This document shows positions 53,750-63,592 of a stretch of 64,000 nt of DNA, one piece after another; position 1 is the stretch's first letter; every line of letters begins with the position of its first letter. Location of the stretch: contig BMJD01000001.1 of assembly GCA_014642895.1 (NCBI GenBank), forward strand, positions 297,402-361,401, given 5' to 3'. Below the pieces are notes generated by a model that saw nothing but the letters and a program-made list of their open reading frames with translations, was not told where the DNA came from and did no database searches. Source of the DNA: Lentibacillus populi (GTDB lineage: Bacteria > Bacillota > Bacilli > Bacillales > Amphibacillaceae). The position numbers were made by a program, and so were the translations under genes.

Positions 53750-53934
53750 TTATTTTTTTAATTCAATCGTATTTTAAAAAATATAAAAGTTTTATTACTT
53801 CTGCTATTTTTGTTTCGCAATTTATGATATACTTAAGCCAAATTGAGATTTGTTTCCTGTTTAAGGTGAAGAAAGTATTGCTATATTAGTATAACCAATT
53901 ACATCTTTTTTCATAAAAGCGAATGAATACAAGG

Positions 53935-54169
53935 GGAGAGATTACGTAAAACAATTATTTTACGTAACGCCGAAGGAGCAAGCATATTGTGAATCTCTCA
54001 GGCAAAAAGACTCTTGTAGGACGCAACTCTGGAGAGTGTTTACGACATTTGTAGACCACCAACGAAGCAAGCCCCTAGAGTGGAATGAGAAACTTTCATT
54101 CCAAGGGTGCGCAACTTTCAGGTTGATGGACAGAGATTTCCTGGATAACAGTGAAATCTCTATTTTTTA
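53935..54169 (+). ncRNA. Tandem glycine riboswitch with terminator
   Basis: Two aptamers in series. The first includes GGGGAGAGATTACG...CGCCGAAGGAGCAAGC...AATCTCTCAGGCAAAAAGACTC (53935-54045). The second includes CACCAACGAAGCAAGCC...AAGGGTGCGCAACTTTCAGGTTGATGGACAGAG (54045-54132). A terminator (AGAGATTTC / GAAATCTCT, then TTTTTT) lies at 54132-54169. Glycine binding turns on the glycine-cleavage genes. Confidence 0.95.
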
Positions 54170-54229
54170 TGCAAAAACAAATTTAGAATGGAAATTTGCT
54201 AATTATCATTTTAAGAAGGAGTGGATATT

Positions 54230-55336
54230 GTGGCAGGACTGAAGCGAACCCCATTATTTCCCGAGTATGAAAAGCTTGGAGCAAAAACAGTCGATTTCGG
54301 TGGCTGGGACTTACCTGTGCAATTTGCTGGTATCAAGCAGGAACACGAAACAACAAGAACGAAGGCTGGCCTTTTTGATGTATCGCACATGGGTGAAATT
54401 ATCGTAAAAGGAGAAAAGAGTCTGGACTTCCTGCAAAAAATGATGACAAATGATATTTCGAAGCTTGCGCCAAACCGTGCCCAATATACGATGATGTGCT
54501 ATGAAAATGGTGGAACCGTTGACGATCTAATTGTTTATATGCTTGCGGACAACCATTATTTGCTTGTTGTTAATGCAGCCAATACGGAAAAAGATTACAA
54601 GTGGCTTGAGCAAAATAATTCTGAGGGCGTTACGATCGTAAATGTTTCAGAAGATTATGTCCAGTTGGCATTGCAAGGACCATTTGCTCAGGAAATATTG
54701 CAGCCATTGACAGAGACCGATATAAGCGCTATCAAATTTTTCTGTTTTGCAAATCCGGTTTATTTTACTGGTGTCCCATCAGGTGCCATTGTTTCCCGAA
54801 CAGGCTATACGGGTGAGGATGGTTTCGAAATCTATATTGCTAAGGAAAGCGGTCGTATGTTATGGCAGCTTTTATTAGAAGCTGGAAAAGAAAAAGGGGT
54901 GGAGCCAATTGGACTTGGCGCAAGGGACACATTGCGTTTCGAGGCGAATTTAGCGTTGTATGGGCAAGAGCTTTCCGAGGATATTTCCCCAATTGAGGCT
55001 GGTCTAACATTCGCTGTTAAAGTAAACAAAGAAGCCGATTTTATTGGAAAAGCTGCATTAAAAAAACAGAAAGAAGAGGGGCCGGCAAGAAAACTTGTTG
55101 GCATTGAAATGATAGATAAGGGGATCCCTCGGCATGGCTATGAAGTTTTAGCAGCCGATCAAAAAATTGGCTTTGTAACATCGGGAACGCAATCGCCAAC
55201 ACTACAAAAAAACGTTGGCTTGGCTTTAATACAAACTGAATTTGCAAATATCGGAACAGAAGTTGTTGTACAGGTTCGCAAGCGGCAATTAAAAGCAGTT
55301 GTTGCAGAGACGCCATTTTATAAACGTGAAAAATAA
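54230..55336 (+). CDS. gcvT: Glycine cleavage system aminomethyltransferase (T protein)
   Basis: 368 residues. [27 protein letters not shown] and [11 protein letters not shown] and GLGARDTLR are family motifs. It transfers the aminomethyl carbon to tetrahydrofolate, releasing ammonia. GTG at 54230 is chosen; a GTG at 54221 overlaps the AAGGAG site. Under the glycine riboswitch, with gcvPA and gcvPB. Confidence 0.97.
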   Translation: MAGLKRTPLFPEYEKLGAKTVDFGGWDLPVQFAGIKQEHETTRTKAGLFDVSHMGEIIVKGEKSLDFLQKMMTNDISKLAPNRAQYTMMCYENGGTVDDLIVYMLADNHYLLVVNAANTEKDYKWLEQNNSEGVTIVNVSEDYVQLALQGPFAQEILQPLTETDISAIKFFCFANPVYFTGVPSGAIVSRTGYTGEDGFEIYIAKESGRMLWQLLLEAGKEKGVEPIGLGARDTLRFEANLALYGQELSEDISPIEAGLTFAVKVNKEADFIGKAALKKQKEEGPARKLVGIEMIDKGIPRHGYEVLAADQKIGFVTSGTQSPTLQKNVGLALIQTEFANIGTEVVVQVRKRQLKAVVAETPFYKREK

Positions 55337-55349
55337 GGAGGGTTTACCA

Positions 55350-56702
55350 GTGGAATTTCGCTATTTACCAATGACAGATACAGATAAAAAGGTGATGCTT
55401 GCAACAATCGGAGCAGAAAATACAGATGAGTTATTTTCCGACATACCCGTCAATGTTCGTTTCAATGGGGAGCTTCAGCTTAAAAAACCGGCAAATGAAG
55501 CCCAATTGAAAAAGGAGCTTACGGATTTGGCAAATAAAAATGCCAATTTAACAGCGTACAGTTCTTTCCTTGGTGCGGGTGTCTATGATCATTTTATTCC
55601 ATCTGTTGTTGATCATGTTATTTCCCGCTCTGAGTTTTATACAGCATACACACCATATCAGCCGGAAATATCACAAGGAGAGTTGCAGGCTATCTTTGAA
55701 TTTCAGACGATGATTTCCGAGCTAACCGGAATGCCTGTTGCCAATTCATCCATGTATGATGGCGGGACTGCTCTAGCCGAAGCAGTTAACCTCAGTGCTG
55801 CCCAAACCAAAAGAAAAAAAATCCTTGTGTCTAAAGCGGTACATCCAGAATCACGAGCAGTAATCACATCCTATGCGAAAGGACCTGGACTTGAGATTGT
55901 CGAAATTGAACAAGTGAATGGACGGACCGATTTAGTACAATTAGCTAATGAGCTTGATGAGAATACTGCAGGTGTGGTAATGCAATATCCGAACTTTTTT
56001 GGTCAGATCGAGCCGTTAAATGAAGTAAGGGAATTAATCGATCAGCAAAAGAAGACGATGTTCATCGTTTCGAGCAATCCATTAGCATTAGGTTATTTAA
56101 CGCCACCTGGTGAATTTGGGGCAGACATCGTTGTTGGCGATACACAAGTATTCGGCATTCCGGCACAATTCGGAGGACCGCACTGCGGCTATTTTGCCAC
56201 GACTTCTAAATTAATGCGGAAGGTTCCTGGCAGATTAGTCGGCCAAACAACCGATGAGGATGGCAGACGCGGGTTTGTACTGACATTGCAAGCCCGGGAA
56301 CAGCACATCAGGCGTGATAAAGCAACGTCCAATATATGTTCGAACCAAGCGTTGAATGCACTAGCCAGTTCTGTTGCGATGAGTTCGCTTGGCAAGCATG
56401 GTATTAAGGAAATGGCAATGCTGAACATGCATAAAGCACGGTATATGAAAGATAAGTTGGAACAGGAAAATATTGACGTTGTCACAACTGGTGCTTTTTT
56501 CAATGAGTTTGTTATTAAACTTTCCGGGTCTGTTGCGGATATTAATGAAGCACTACTGGCAAAAGGTTTCATCGGTGGTTATGATTTAGCACAAGCTTAT
56601 CCGGAACTGGAAGGACAGATGTTAATTGCTGTAACAGAACTTCGTACAAAAGAAGAAATTGATACTTTTGTAAAAGAATTGGGGGATATCCATGGCCGTT
56701 AA
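55350..56702 (+). CDS. gcvPA: Glycine dehydrogenase (decarboxylating) subunit 1
   Basis: 450 residues. Corresponds to the N-terminal half of P protein; [20 protein letters not shown] and [21 protein letters not shown] are diagnostic. Forms the active P protein with GcvPB. GTG at 55350 behind AAGGAGGG. Overlaps gcvPB by 11 bases. Confidence 0.97.
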   Translation: MEFRYLPMTDTDKKVMLATIGAENTDELFSDIPVNVRFNGELQLKKPANEAQLKKELTDLANKNANLTAYSSFLGAGVYDHFIPSVVDHVISRSEFYTAYTPYQPEISQGELQAIFEFQTMISELTGMPVANSSMYDGGTALAEAVNLSAAQTKRKKILVSKAVHPESRAVITSYAKGPGLEIVEIEQVNGRTDLVQLANELDENTAGVVMQYPNFFGQIEPLNEVRELIDQQKKTMFIVSSNPLALGYLTPPGEFGADIVVGDTQVFGIPAQFGGPHCGYFATTSKLMRKVPGRLVGQTTDEDGRRGFVLTLQAREQHIRRDKATSNICSNQALNALASSVAMSSLGKHGIKEMAMLNMHKARYMKDKLEQENIDVVTTGAFFNEFVIKLSGSVADINEALLAKGFIGGYDLAQAYPELEGQMLIAVTELRTKEEIDTFVKELGDIHGR

Positions 56703-58149
56703 AGATTTTCCGTTACTATTTGAACGCAGCAAAGAGGGCAGGACAAGTTATAGTTTACCAGAATTGGATGTACCTGAAGCCGATTTGTCAGCTGATCTGG
56801 ATGATTCATTCATTCGGACGAACGCGCCTGATTTACCGGAACTAAGTGAATTAGAAATCATTAGGCATTATACGGGATTATCGAGACGAAATTATGGGGT
56901 GGATTCCGGCTTTTATCCATTAGGTTCTTGTACAATGAAATATAATCCGAAGATTAACGAAGATGTTGCACGTTTGCCTGGATTTAGTCATATTCATCCA
57001 TACCAGGATCCAAACAGTGTGCAAGGCGCAATGGAAATGATGTACGATTTGCAAACCGCGTTAAAGGAAATTACCGGTATGAATGAGGTGTCACTGCAGC
57101 CAGCTGCCGGTGCACAAGGTGAATGGACTGGTCTCATGATGATACGTGCCTTTCACGAAGCAAACGGTGATACGAGACGAACAAAGGTGATTGTTCCTGA
57201 CTCTGCCCACGGAACAAACCCTGCATCAGCATCCGTTGCCGGTTTTGATGCAATTACGGTTAAATCGAATGAAAAAGGTCTAGTCGATTTGGAAGATCTA
57301 AAACGTGTAGTTGGAGATGATACAGCGGCATTAATGCTGACAAACCCGAATACACTTGGATTATTTGAAACAGAAATACTGGAGATGGCGGAAATTGTTC
57401 ATGATGCAGGAGGGAAATTATATTATGATGGTGCCAATTTAAATGCAATTATGGGCTATGCGCGGCCTGGTGATATGGGCTTTGATGTTGTTCATTTGAA
57501 CTTGCACAAAACATTCACTGGACCACATGGTGGCGGTGGACCTGGATCAGGTCCTGTCGGCGTGACAGAAGATTTGACACCATTTTTGCCAAGGCCATTA
57601 CTTGTGAAGCAGGATGACAAGTATGTATTTGACGATGATCGCCCGGACTCTATCGGTCGAGTAAAGCCATACTATGGCAACTTCGGGATTAACTTACGTG
57701 CCTATACGTATATTCGAACAATGGGCGGGGAAGGTCTTAAAAAGGTAAGTGAATATGCGGTGTTAAATGCAAACTATATGATGCACAGATTGGAAAAAGA
57801 ATTTGTTTTACCATATCCGCAGCATTGTAAGCATGAATTTGTTTTGTCAGGTAGAAACCAGAAGAAATTAGGGGTACGGACACTTGATATCGCAAAACGG
57901 CTGCTTGATTTTGGCTACCATCCGCCAACTATTTATTTTCCGTTAAACGTGGAGGAAGCGTTGATGATTGAGCCAACAGAAACCGAATCAAAAGAAACAC
58001 TGGACGGTTTTATTGATGCAATGCTTGAGATCGCAGAAGAGGCGAAGCATGATCCGGAGACCGTACAGGAAGCACCACATACGACAATTGTAAAACGGAT
58101 GGATGAGACAACTGCCGCTAGAAAGCCAATTTTGAGATATGATAAATAA
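56692..58149 (+). CDS. gcvPB: Glycine dehydrogenase (decarboxylating) subunit 2
   Basis: 485 residues, the PLP-binding half. [24 protein letters not shown] and the PLP lysine in [16 protein letters not shown] are present. It decarboxylates glycine and loads H protein. gcvH and lpd are not in this operon, as in Bacillus subtilis. Confidence 0.97.
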   Translation: MAVKDFPLLFERSKEGRTSYSLPELDVPEADLSADLDDSFIRTNAPDLPELSELEIIRHYTGLSRRNYGVDSGFYPLGSCTMKYNPKINEDVARLPGFSHIHPYQDPNSVQGAMEMMYDLQTALKEITGMNEVSLQPAAGAQGEWTGLMMIRAFHEANGDTRRTKVIVPDSAHGTNPASASVAGFDAITVKSNEKGLVDLEDLKRVVGDDTAALMLTNPNTLGLFETEILEMAEIVHDAGGKLYYDGANLNAIMGYARPGDMGFDVVHLNLHKTFTGPHGGGGPGSGPVGVTEDLTPFLPRPLLVKQDDKYVFDDDRPDSIGRVKPYYGNFGINLRAYTYIRTMGGEGLKKVSEYAVLNANYMMHRLEKEFVLPYPQHCKHEFVLSGRNQKKLGVRTLDIAKRLLDFGYHPPTIYFPLNVEEALMIEPTETESKETLDGFIDAMLEIAEEAKHDPETVQEAPHTTIVKRMDETTAARKPILRYDK

Positions 58150-58151
58150 TA

Positions 58152-58193
58152 AAGAGACGTTCCGGTAACCATTTTAACCGGAACGTCTCTTTT
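58152..58193 (+). terminator. Terminator of the gcv operon
   Basis: AAGAGACGTTCCGGT / ACCGGAACGTCTCTT, perfect 15-bp stem, then TT. Confidence 0.9.
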
Positions 58194-58200
58194 GGAAATC

Positions 58201-58566
58201 CTATTTAATTTTTCCTGTCCATTTTTTAAATCCGCCTTTTAGCTGACTTAAATCCTGATAGCCTTTTTTGCGGAGGAGCTGGGCTGCCCGTGCTGACCTG
58301 GAACCACTTTGACAATAAAGAAAGACAGGCTTGTCCTTTCTCAATTCTACAAGGCGATGTTTCATCTGTGTTAATGGTATATTTCTGGCGCCAAGGATAT
58401 GTCCTTTTTTAAATTCCTGGGGCTCTCGTACATCGATTAATTGGGCTTTTCGATATCCTTCCCGAAATTGTTCTTCCGTTAATGTTTTTAAATAGGCACG
58501 TTGTCTAAAATAGCGGAATAAACCAAATCCGATAACAACAACAAGTGCAATGATAATAATTTCCAT
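58201..58566 (-). CDS. yqhL: Membrane-anchored rhodanese-like protein (YqhL)
   Basis: 121 residues from ATG at 58566 behind GGGGGAC. One N-terminal membrane helix (about 2-17) and a rhodanese domain with active-site loop CQSGSRS. It can carry persulfide sulfur at the membrane face. The position after gcvPB is as in Bacillus. Confidence 0.87.
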   Translation of the reverse strand: MEIIIIALVVVIGFGLFRYFRQRAYLKTLTEEQFREGYRKAQLIDVREPQEFKKGHILGARNIPLTQMKHRLVELRKDKPVFLYCQSGSRSARAAQLLRKKGYQDLSQLKGGFKKWTGKIK

Positions 58567-58599
58567 GATTTGTCCCCCGTTTTTTCTCTTATGTTCCAT

Positions 58600-58893
58600 A
58601 TCTATTATATGGTTGATTGTCTACTTTTTCAAAGGTTTTTATTCTTTGTTTCATCAAACGAAGTGAGTCTTTATACCTATTTTTAATTTTTTTAATTAAA
58701 TGTATGATGTAGTTTGTGTGATTTAATCATCTTTTTACCAGAGGGTATATCATCTCTATTATCTTTACTGCAAATGCAAATGGCGAAAAATATGATTTTG
58801 GCAAAATAATGGCTTGTTTTCGTTTGATATCTCAAAAATTCGAGCGAAATTACCCTTTTTTATTTTTGACAAAATCATAGTTTTTTGCTTAAA
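58600..58893. other. AT-rich gene-free interval
   Basis: Very AT-rich, no ORF. Contains TTGACA at 58866 and TTGCTT at 58885, possible -35 elements for nrdJ, but no confident -10. Confidence 0.4.
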
Positions 58894-58941
58894 ACACAAT
58901 ATATAGTATTTTTTATTTAAATCAAGCACAATATATTGTTA
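58894..58941 (+). promoter_or_regulatory. Paired NrdR boxes upstream of nrdJ
   Basis: ACACAATATATAGTAT (58894-58909) and GCACAATATATTGTTA (58926-58941) match the NrdR box pattern and start 32 bases apart, about three helical turns, the usual spacing of NrdR pairs. NrdR represses ribonucleotide reductase genes when dATP is high. Confidence 0.82.
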
Positions 58942-59002
58942 TTTTTGATTCGTTTGTGGTATGGTGAAAATAGAAGTACATATTTAAAAAAGGAGTGATG
59001 AA

Positions 59003-59794
59003 ATGTCGACTGTTGTCGAGGAACGAAACAAAATTAATATAAAAAGCTTGAACAAAGATATTGCATTGTTTTCGCAAGTACATCCGATTACAGATGACAT
59101 GAAGCTAACCCATAAAGGTGTATCAAGGTTAGTCATGCTTGACCGCTACGCATTTAAAGACACAGAAAAGAAGACGTTGAAGGTTGGAGACTTTGTTGTA
59201 TTAACGGTAAAAGCCGATCCAAAGTTTCCGGCACGCGGACTAGGATTTGTGAGGGATATTGATTGGATCAATAAGCAGGCGGATATTCAAGTGGATCCAG
59301 AATTTGTTCATGTCCTGGATAATGAAGCGGAACAAGAGACCGGCGTTGTAAAACGATCCTTGGATGTCATTGACAAGCCATTGGAGATTTACTATGAACA
59401 AATTGCCAGGAGAAATGCGACAGGTCTAGCGAGTGTTGAGACGACTGAGGAGAAGCGTCGTGAATCGTTTGAAAAATTTAATCAGGAATTAGCCAGCTTA
59501 AACTTCATTCCGGCTGGACGAGTATTGTATGGTGCAGGCTCCAAGACGGATGTAACATTTTTCAATTGTTACGTAATGCCATATATTCAGGATTCTCGTG
59601 AAGGAATTTCCGATCACCGCAAGCAGGTAATGGAGATTATGAGCCGCGGTGGCGGTGTCGGTACAAACGGGTCAACATTACGACCAAGAAACACACTGGC
59701 AAAAGGTGTCAATGGTAAATCATCCGGTTCAGTATCATGGCTGGATGATATTGCGAAATTAACGCATTTAGTTGAGCAAGGAGGTTCACGTCGT
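59003..59794 (+). CDS. nrdJ: Adenosylcobalamin-dependent (class II) ribonucleotide reductase NrdJ, exon 1
   Basis: Codons 1-264 of a split gene; joined to 60966-61613 and 61863-62984 it gives 853 residues. PAGRVLYGAG and FFNCYVMPYI (first redox cysteine) and SRGGGVGTNGSTLRPR are reductase motifs. NrdJ makes deoxyribonucleotides using coenzyme B12 and needs no oxygen. The exon ends in ...LVEQGGSRR, where CGTCGT is read by the intron's guide sequence; the frame continues as GAQMIMLVDSHPDI in exon 2. AAGGAG precedes the ATG. Confidence 0.95.
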
Positions 59795-60965
59795 TAATAT
59801 CTCGGCGACGTAATCTCGTGAATTGCTGGAACACCCTTAGAGCTTTCTTCACCACAACGTGATTGGCAACAGTGAGCGTGAAGGTTTAAAAAGAAGGAAG
59901 ATTGGGCAATCAGCAGCCAAGTATCTTTGGAAACGAAGATAAAGGTTCAACGACTATTGAAACTTCCTAAGGTTCCTGTTAAAAAATAAACTATTATTTA
60001 TATATGAGGTGGTTACTATGGGAATTAAGGAAGAAGTAAATCGTAATAAACGGCGACGTGTTTACGAGGCGCGAGACAAGGAAGAAATCATAAATTCGAT
60101 AATTAAACTCCATGCTGAAGGCTATAGTCAAGTTGATATAGCAAAATCGTTGAAAATAAGCAGAGGAACCATCAGGCGATGGAATAACGAACTTCACTTT
60201 ATCAAAATTAGAACACCGGGAGTAGCTGGGAAATTGAAAAATAAAATCTATAACTATGATGAAGATTTCTTTGAACATACATTGACTCCGAATAAAGCAT
60301 ATATTTTAGGATATATAACAGGTGATGGAACAATTTATGATCGTAAGAAATCCAAAAGATTAGTACTTGCCCCTGGCTGAGAAAGACAAACAATTATTAT
60401 TTGATATAGGCGAAGAGATGGGCGTTAAGGATTTAATTAAATTCAGAAAGAAGAACGCCTCAAATGAACAAAACAAATATTCATTAACCATTAATTCTAC
60501 AAAGATGTGTAATGATTTAATAAAACTGGGAATTGGACCAAGAAAAACAGGTTTGGAGAAATGGATTGAGTTTAATAACCATGAATTTCAATGGGCCTAT
60601 TTAAGGGGATTTTTTGATGCAGACGGGCACATTAGAATTTATAAAAGAAATGGTTATCAGAAGGCTAGACTTGGTTTTACCGGGAATCCCGAAATGCTTC
60701 TATCCATTTTAAACTTTTTCAAATCATTTGGTTTAGCGAAAAATGTAAATTCTATTACACACAAGCAAGGATGCTCTGATATATATGTTAGTAGCATTAG
60801 GGATATTAAATTAGTGTTCAATGAATTGTACAAGTATGGAGATGTTAAATTAAAACGAAAGTATGATAAATTTTCTTCCTTGATGATATAGTCTGATCTT
60901 ACATGAAAGTGTAAGAGTATGGCAGAAATGACCATACCCCTATTGTATAAAGGAGTAACAAAACG
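59795..60965 (+). ncRNA. Group I intron 1 in nrdJ (with endonuclease gene)
   Basis: 1171 nt. Core elements: P at 59821, Q at 59908 (GCTG/CAGC pairing), R GTTCAACGACTA at 59945 and S GATATAGTCT at 60885 (GACTAT/ATAGTC, P7). The exon end CGTCGT pairs with GCGACG (59805-59810) with a G-U pair at the splice site (P1). The intron ends in G60965. The ORF lies between R and S. Confidence 0.92.
60018..60891 (+). pseudogene. LAGLIDADG homing endonuclease, frameshifted, inside intron 1
   Basis: An N-terminal HTH (GYSQVDIAKSLKISRGTIRRW, about residues 34-54) precedes two LAGLIDADG motifs, LGYITGDGTIY and LRGFFDADGHIRIY. The frame breaks at CCCC (60370-60373): with three Cs it would read ...RLVLALAEKDKQLL, the normal family sequence, giving about 290 residues. 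The reading frames are 60018-60380 and 60367-60891. It therefore appears inactive unless the extra C is an assembly error or is bypassed. The stop codon lies in the intron S element. Confidence 0.88.
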
Positions 60966-61613
60966 GGAGCACAAATGATCATGCTGGTCGATTCGCATCC
61001 GGATATCATTGAATTTATCATTTCAAAGATGCAGAATCCGCGAATTTTACGGTACTTGATTGAAAACACGGAAGATGAACAAATCAAACAGCTGGCACAA
61101 GAAAAATTGAAGTTTACCCCGTTAACCGAAACAGAGGTCGATCTGTATCAGGGGATTGTTAATTATAAAAATATGCCAGGTTTAGGCGGTTTTACTCAAG
61201 CAGCCATTCGGGAGGCGGAAGATAAGCTGAGAACCGGCGGAACATATTCCGTTCATAATCCTGAATTCCTGACCGGTGCAAACATTTCCGTATGTTTGAC
61301 CAAGGATTTTATGGACGCGGTGGAAAATGACAGCTGGTATGAACTTCGTTTTCCGGATGTAGAAAACTATACGCAAAAGGAAATGAAAGAATACAATCAG
61401 AACTGGCATGAAGTTGGCGATGTCCGCAAATGGGAAGCAATGGGTTATGGTGTCCGGGTTTACCGGCGTATCAAGGCCAAAGAACTATGGAATCTGATTA
61501 ACGTCTGTGCGACCTATTCAGCTGAGCCAGGGATCTTTTTCATTGATAATGCGAATGACATGACAAACGCCAAAGCGTACGGCGATCAAGTCGTAGCGAC
61601 GAACCCGTGTGGT
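60966..61613 (+). CDS. nrdJ: NrdJ, exon 2
   Basis: 216 codons, starting GGA GCA CAA ATG and ending ...VVATNPCG. It carries much of the catalytic barrel (NPEFLTGANISVCLTKDFM, YRRIKAKELWNLINVCATYSAEPGIFFIDNAND). The exon stops inside the universally conserved NPCGE motif that holds the catalytic radical cysteine; the Glu is supplied by exon 3. A start at ATG 60975 as a separate gene is not supported. Confidence 0.95.
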
Positions 61614-61862
61614 AGAGTAGCATAGTTTGCCTCACGTTAAACATCGGGTGAATTGCTGGAAAGCTAAGGGTATTATACCTATGCCAATCAGCAGCGAAGT
61701 ATCACAGGGATGTGATAAACGTTCAGAGACTAGATGCATACCACTAGACCAGTGATGAAGCATCCACGAGCGCCCGGCACGTACATCTACGTGAAGATAT
61801 AGTCCGACACTCTATTGAAAAATGGAGAAGTCCAGGATAAAGAGCCTGGAATACAACAGATG
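61614..61862 (+). ncRNA. Group I intron 2 in nrdJ (no ORF)
   Basis: 249 nt, compact. P AATTGCTGGA at 61651, Q AATCAGCAGC at 61686, R GTTCAGAGACTAGA at 61721, S AAGATATAGTCC at 61794. The exon end CGTGTGGT pairs with GCCTCACG (61629-61636), one mismatch, G-U at the splice site. Ends in G61862. It resembles intron 1 in P, Q and S, suggesting common origin. Confidence 0.93.
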
Positions 61863-62984
61863 GAACAGCCGCTCGCACCATATTCAGTTTGTAATTTAGC
61901 AGCGGTAAACCTTGCTGAATTTGCCAACAAGGATACCAAAACAGTGAACTTCGATAAATTAAAACAAACCGTTCGCATCGGCGTCAGGATGCAGGATAAT
62001 GTGATTGATGCAACGCCGTACTTCTTGGAAGAAAATAGGAGGCAGGCGTTAGGCGAACGCCGTGTTGGGCTTGGTGTAATGGGACTTCATGACCTGTTGA
62101 TCTATTGTGATACAGAATATGGATCAGATGAAGGAAATAAATTGGTAGATAAAATATTCGAAACGATTGCAACGACTGCTTATCGTGCATCAATTGAATT
62201 AGCTAAAGAAAAGGGCAGCTTTCCATTTTTAATTGGTAAGACAGATGAAGAAACGAAATCACTCAGGGAAGCATTTATCAATACCGGATATATGAAACAA
62301 ATGCCAGAAGATATCAGACAAGATATATTAAAATACGGTATTCGCAACTCGCATTTGCTAACTGTTGCTCCCACCGGGTCCACTGGTACCATGGTTGGCG
62401 TAAGTACAGGATTAGAACCATATTTTTCCTTTTCTTATTTCAGAAGTGGACGGCTCGGTAAGTTTATTGAAGTAAAAGCAGACATTGTCCAGGAATATTT
62501 GGATCGCCACCCGGAACAAGATCCGGATAATTTGCCGAAATGGTTCGTCACAGCAATGGACTTGGCACCAGAAGCACATGCCGATACACAATGTGTTATC
62601 CAGCGTTGGGTGGATAGCTCGATATCAAAAACAGTGAACGCACCAAGAGGTTATACGGTTAACCAAGTGGAAAATGTTTACCGTCGCTTATACAAAGGTG
62701 GCGCAAAGGGTGGAACCGTTTATGTGGACGGGAGCCGTGATTCACAAGTACTGACTCTGAAGGCGGAAGAAAATTCATTCACTGAGGATACGGAAGCAAT
62801 CCAAACAGAGGAAAAACCGCGTGTTGTCCTCATGGATACCATTCAGGAACTGGAAAGAACAAATGTTACAATCGGTTCCGAGGTTGGCGACACATGTCCG
62901 GTTTGCCGCGAAGGCAGTGTGGAAGATATCGGTGGCTGTAATACGTGTACAAGCTGTGGTGCACAGTTGAAGTGTGGATTATAA
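61863..62984 (+). CDS. nrdJ: NrdJ, exon 3
   Basis: 373 codons starting GAA CAG CCG, completing NPCGE with EQPLAPYSVCNLAAVNL. The loop APTGSTGTMVGVSTGLEPYFSF is the substrate-phosphate region. The tail VGDTCPVCREGSVEDIGGCNTCTSCGAQLKCGL has a zinc-ribbon-like cysteine pattern and the C-terminal redox cysteines of class II enzymes. A terminator follows. Confidence 0.95.
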   Translation, partial: EQPLAPYSVCNLAAVNLAEFANKDTKTVNFDKLKQTVRIGVRMQDNVIDATPYFLEENRRQALGERRVGLGVMGLHDLLIYCDTEYGSDEGNKLVDKIFETIATTAYRASIELAKEKGSFPFLIGKTDEETKSLREAFINTGYMKQMPEDIRQDILKYGIRNSHLLTVAPTGSTGTMVGVSTGLEPYFSFSYFRSGRLGKFIEVKADIVQEYLDRHPEQDPDNLPKWFVTAMDLAPEAHADTQCVIQRWVDSSISKTVNAPRGYTVNQVENVYRRLYKGGAKGGTVYVDGSRDSQVLTLKAEENSFTEDTEAIQTEEKPRVVLMDTIQELERTNVTIGSEVGDTCPVCREGSVEDIGGCNTCTSCGAQLKCGL

Positions 62985-62987
62985 GTA

Positions 62988-63030
62988 CTGAAGAAAAGAG
63001 CTTACTCAAAAAGGGTTGGCTCTTTTCATT
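62988..63030 (+). terminator. Terminator after nrdJ
   Basis: GAAAAGAGC pairs with GCTCTTTTC around a 20-base internal part, followed by ATTTTTC. Confidence 0.75.
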
Positions 63031-63134
63031 TTTCTTAAGGTATAGCTTGTTTATCAATGGATTATCCTGTATCCTTATTATAGAAACATTGTTGCCTTAC
63101 CTAAAAATTTATTCTTTTGAAATGAGGAGATTTT

Positions 63135-63551
63135 ATGCCGACTCCAAGTATGGAGGATTACATAGAACAAATCTATAATTTGATTGAGGCAAAGGGATAT
63201 GCCCGCGTATCCGATATTGCTGAAGCTTTACAGGTGCACCCCTCTTCTGTTACGAAAATGGTTCAGAAGCTTGACAAAGATGAGTATTTAAATTATGAAA
63301 AATACCGGGGATTTATCTTAACCCCAAAAGGCAAAAAAATTGGCGAGCGATTGGTTTTTCGTCATGAATTACTTGAACAGTTTCTGGAAATTATCGGCGT
63401 GGAAAAGGATAATATTTACGAAGATGTCGAAGGGATCGAGCATCACTTAAGCTGGAATTCGATTGATCGGATCGGGGATTTGGTGCAATATTTTAAAGCG
63501 GATAACAAGCGGGTTGACGAACTGCGAAAAACACACAGCGAAATCGAATAA
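63135..63551 (+). CDS. mntR: Manganese transport regulator MntR (DtxR family)
   Basis: 138 residues. The N-terminal winged helix (about 1-70) and dimerisation domain are typical. The manganese ligands D8, E11, H77, E99, E102 and H103 appear conserved (MEDYIE, RHELLE, EGIEHHL). It represses manganese uptake genes when Mn(II) is high. Located after the gcv region as in Bacillus, but with nrdJ inserted between. Confidence 0.94.
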   Translation: MPTPSMEDYIEQIYNLIEAKGYARVSDIAEALQVHPSSVTKMVQKLDKDEYLNYEKYRGFILTPKGKKIGERLVFRHELLEQFLEIIGVEKDNIYEDVEGIEHHLSWNSIDRIGDLVQYFKADNKRVDELRKTHSEIE

Positions 63552-63559
63552 GGAAATAG

Positions 63560-63592
63560 AGAATCCAGCCAATTGCCGGCTGGATTTTTTCT
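63560..63592 (+). terminator. Terminator after mntR
   Basis: AATCCAGCC / GGCTGGATT with loop AATTGCC, then TTTTT. Confidence 0.87.

Noticed and set aside
60975..61625. Independent gene starting at ATG 60975 and ending in GRVA
   Set aside because: The last codons are intron sequence; the true exon begins at 60966 and joins NPCG to exon 3.
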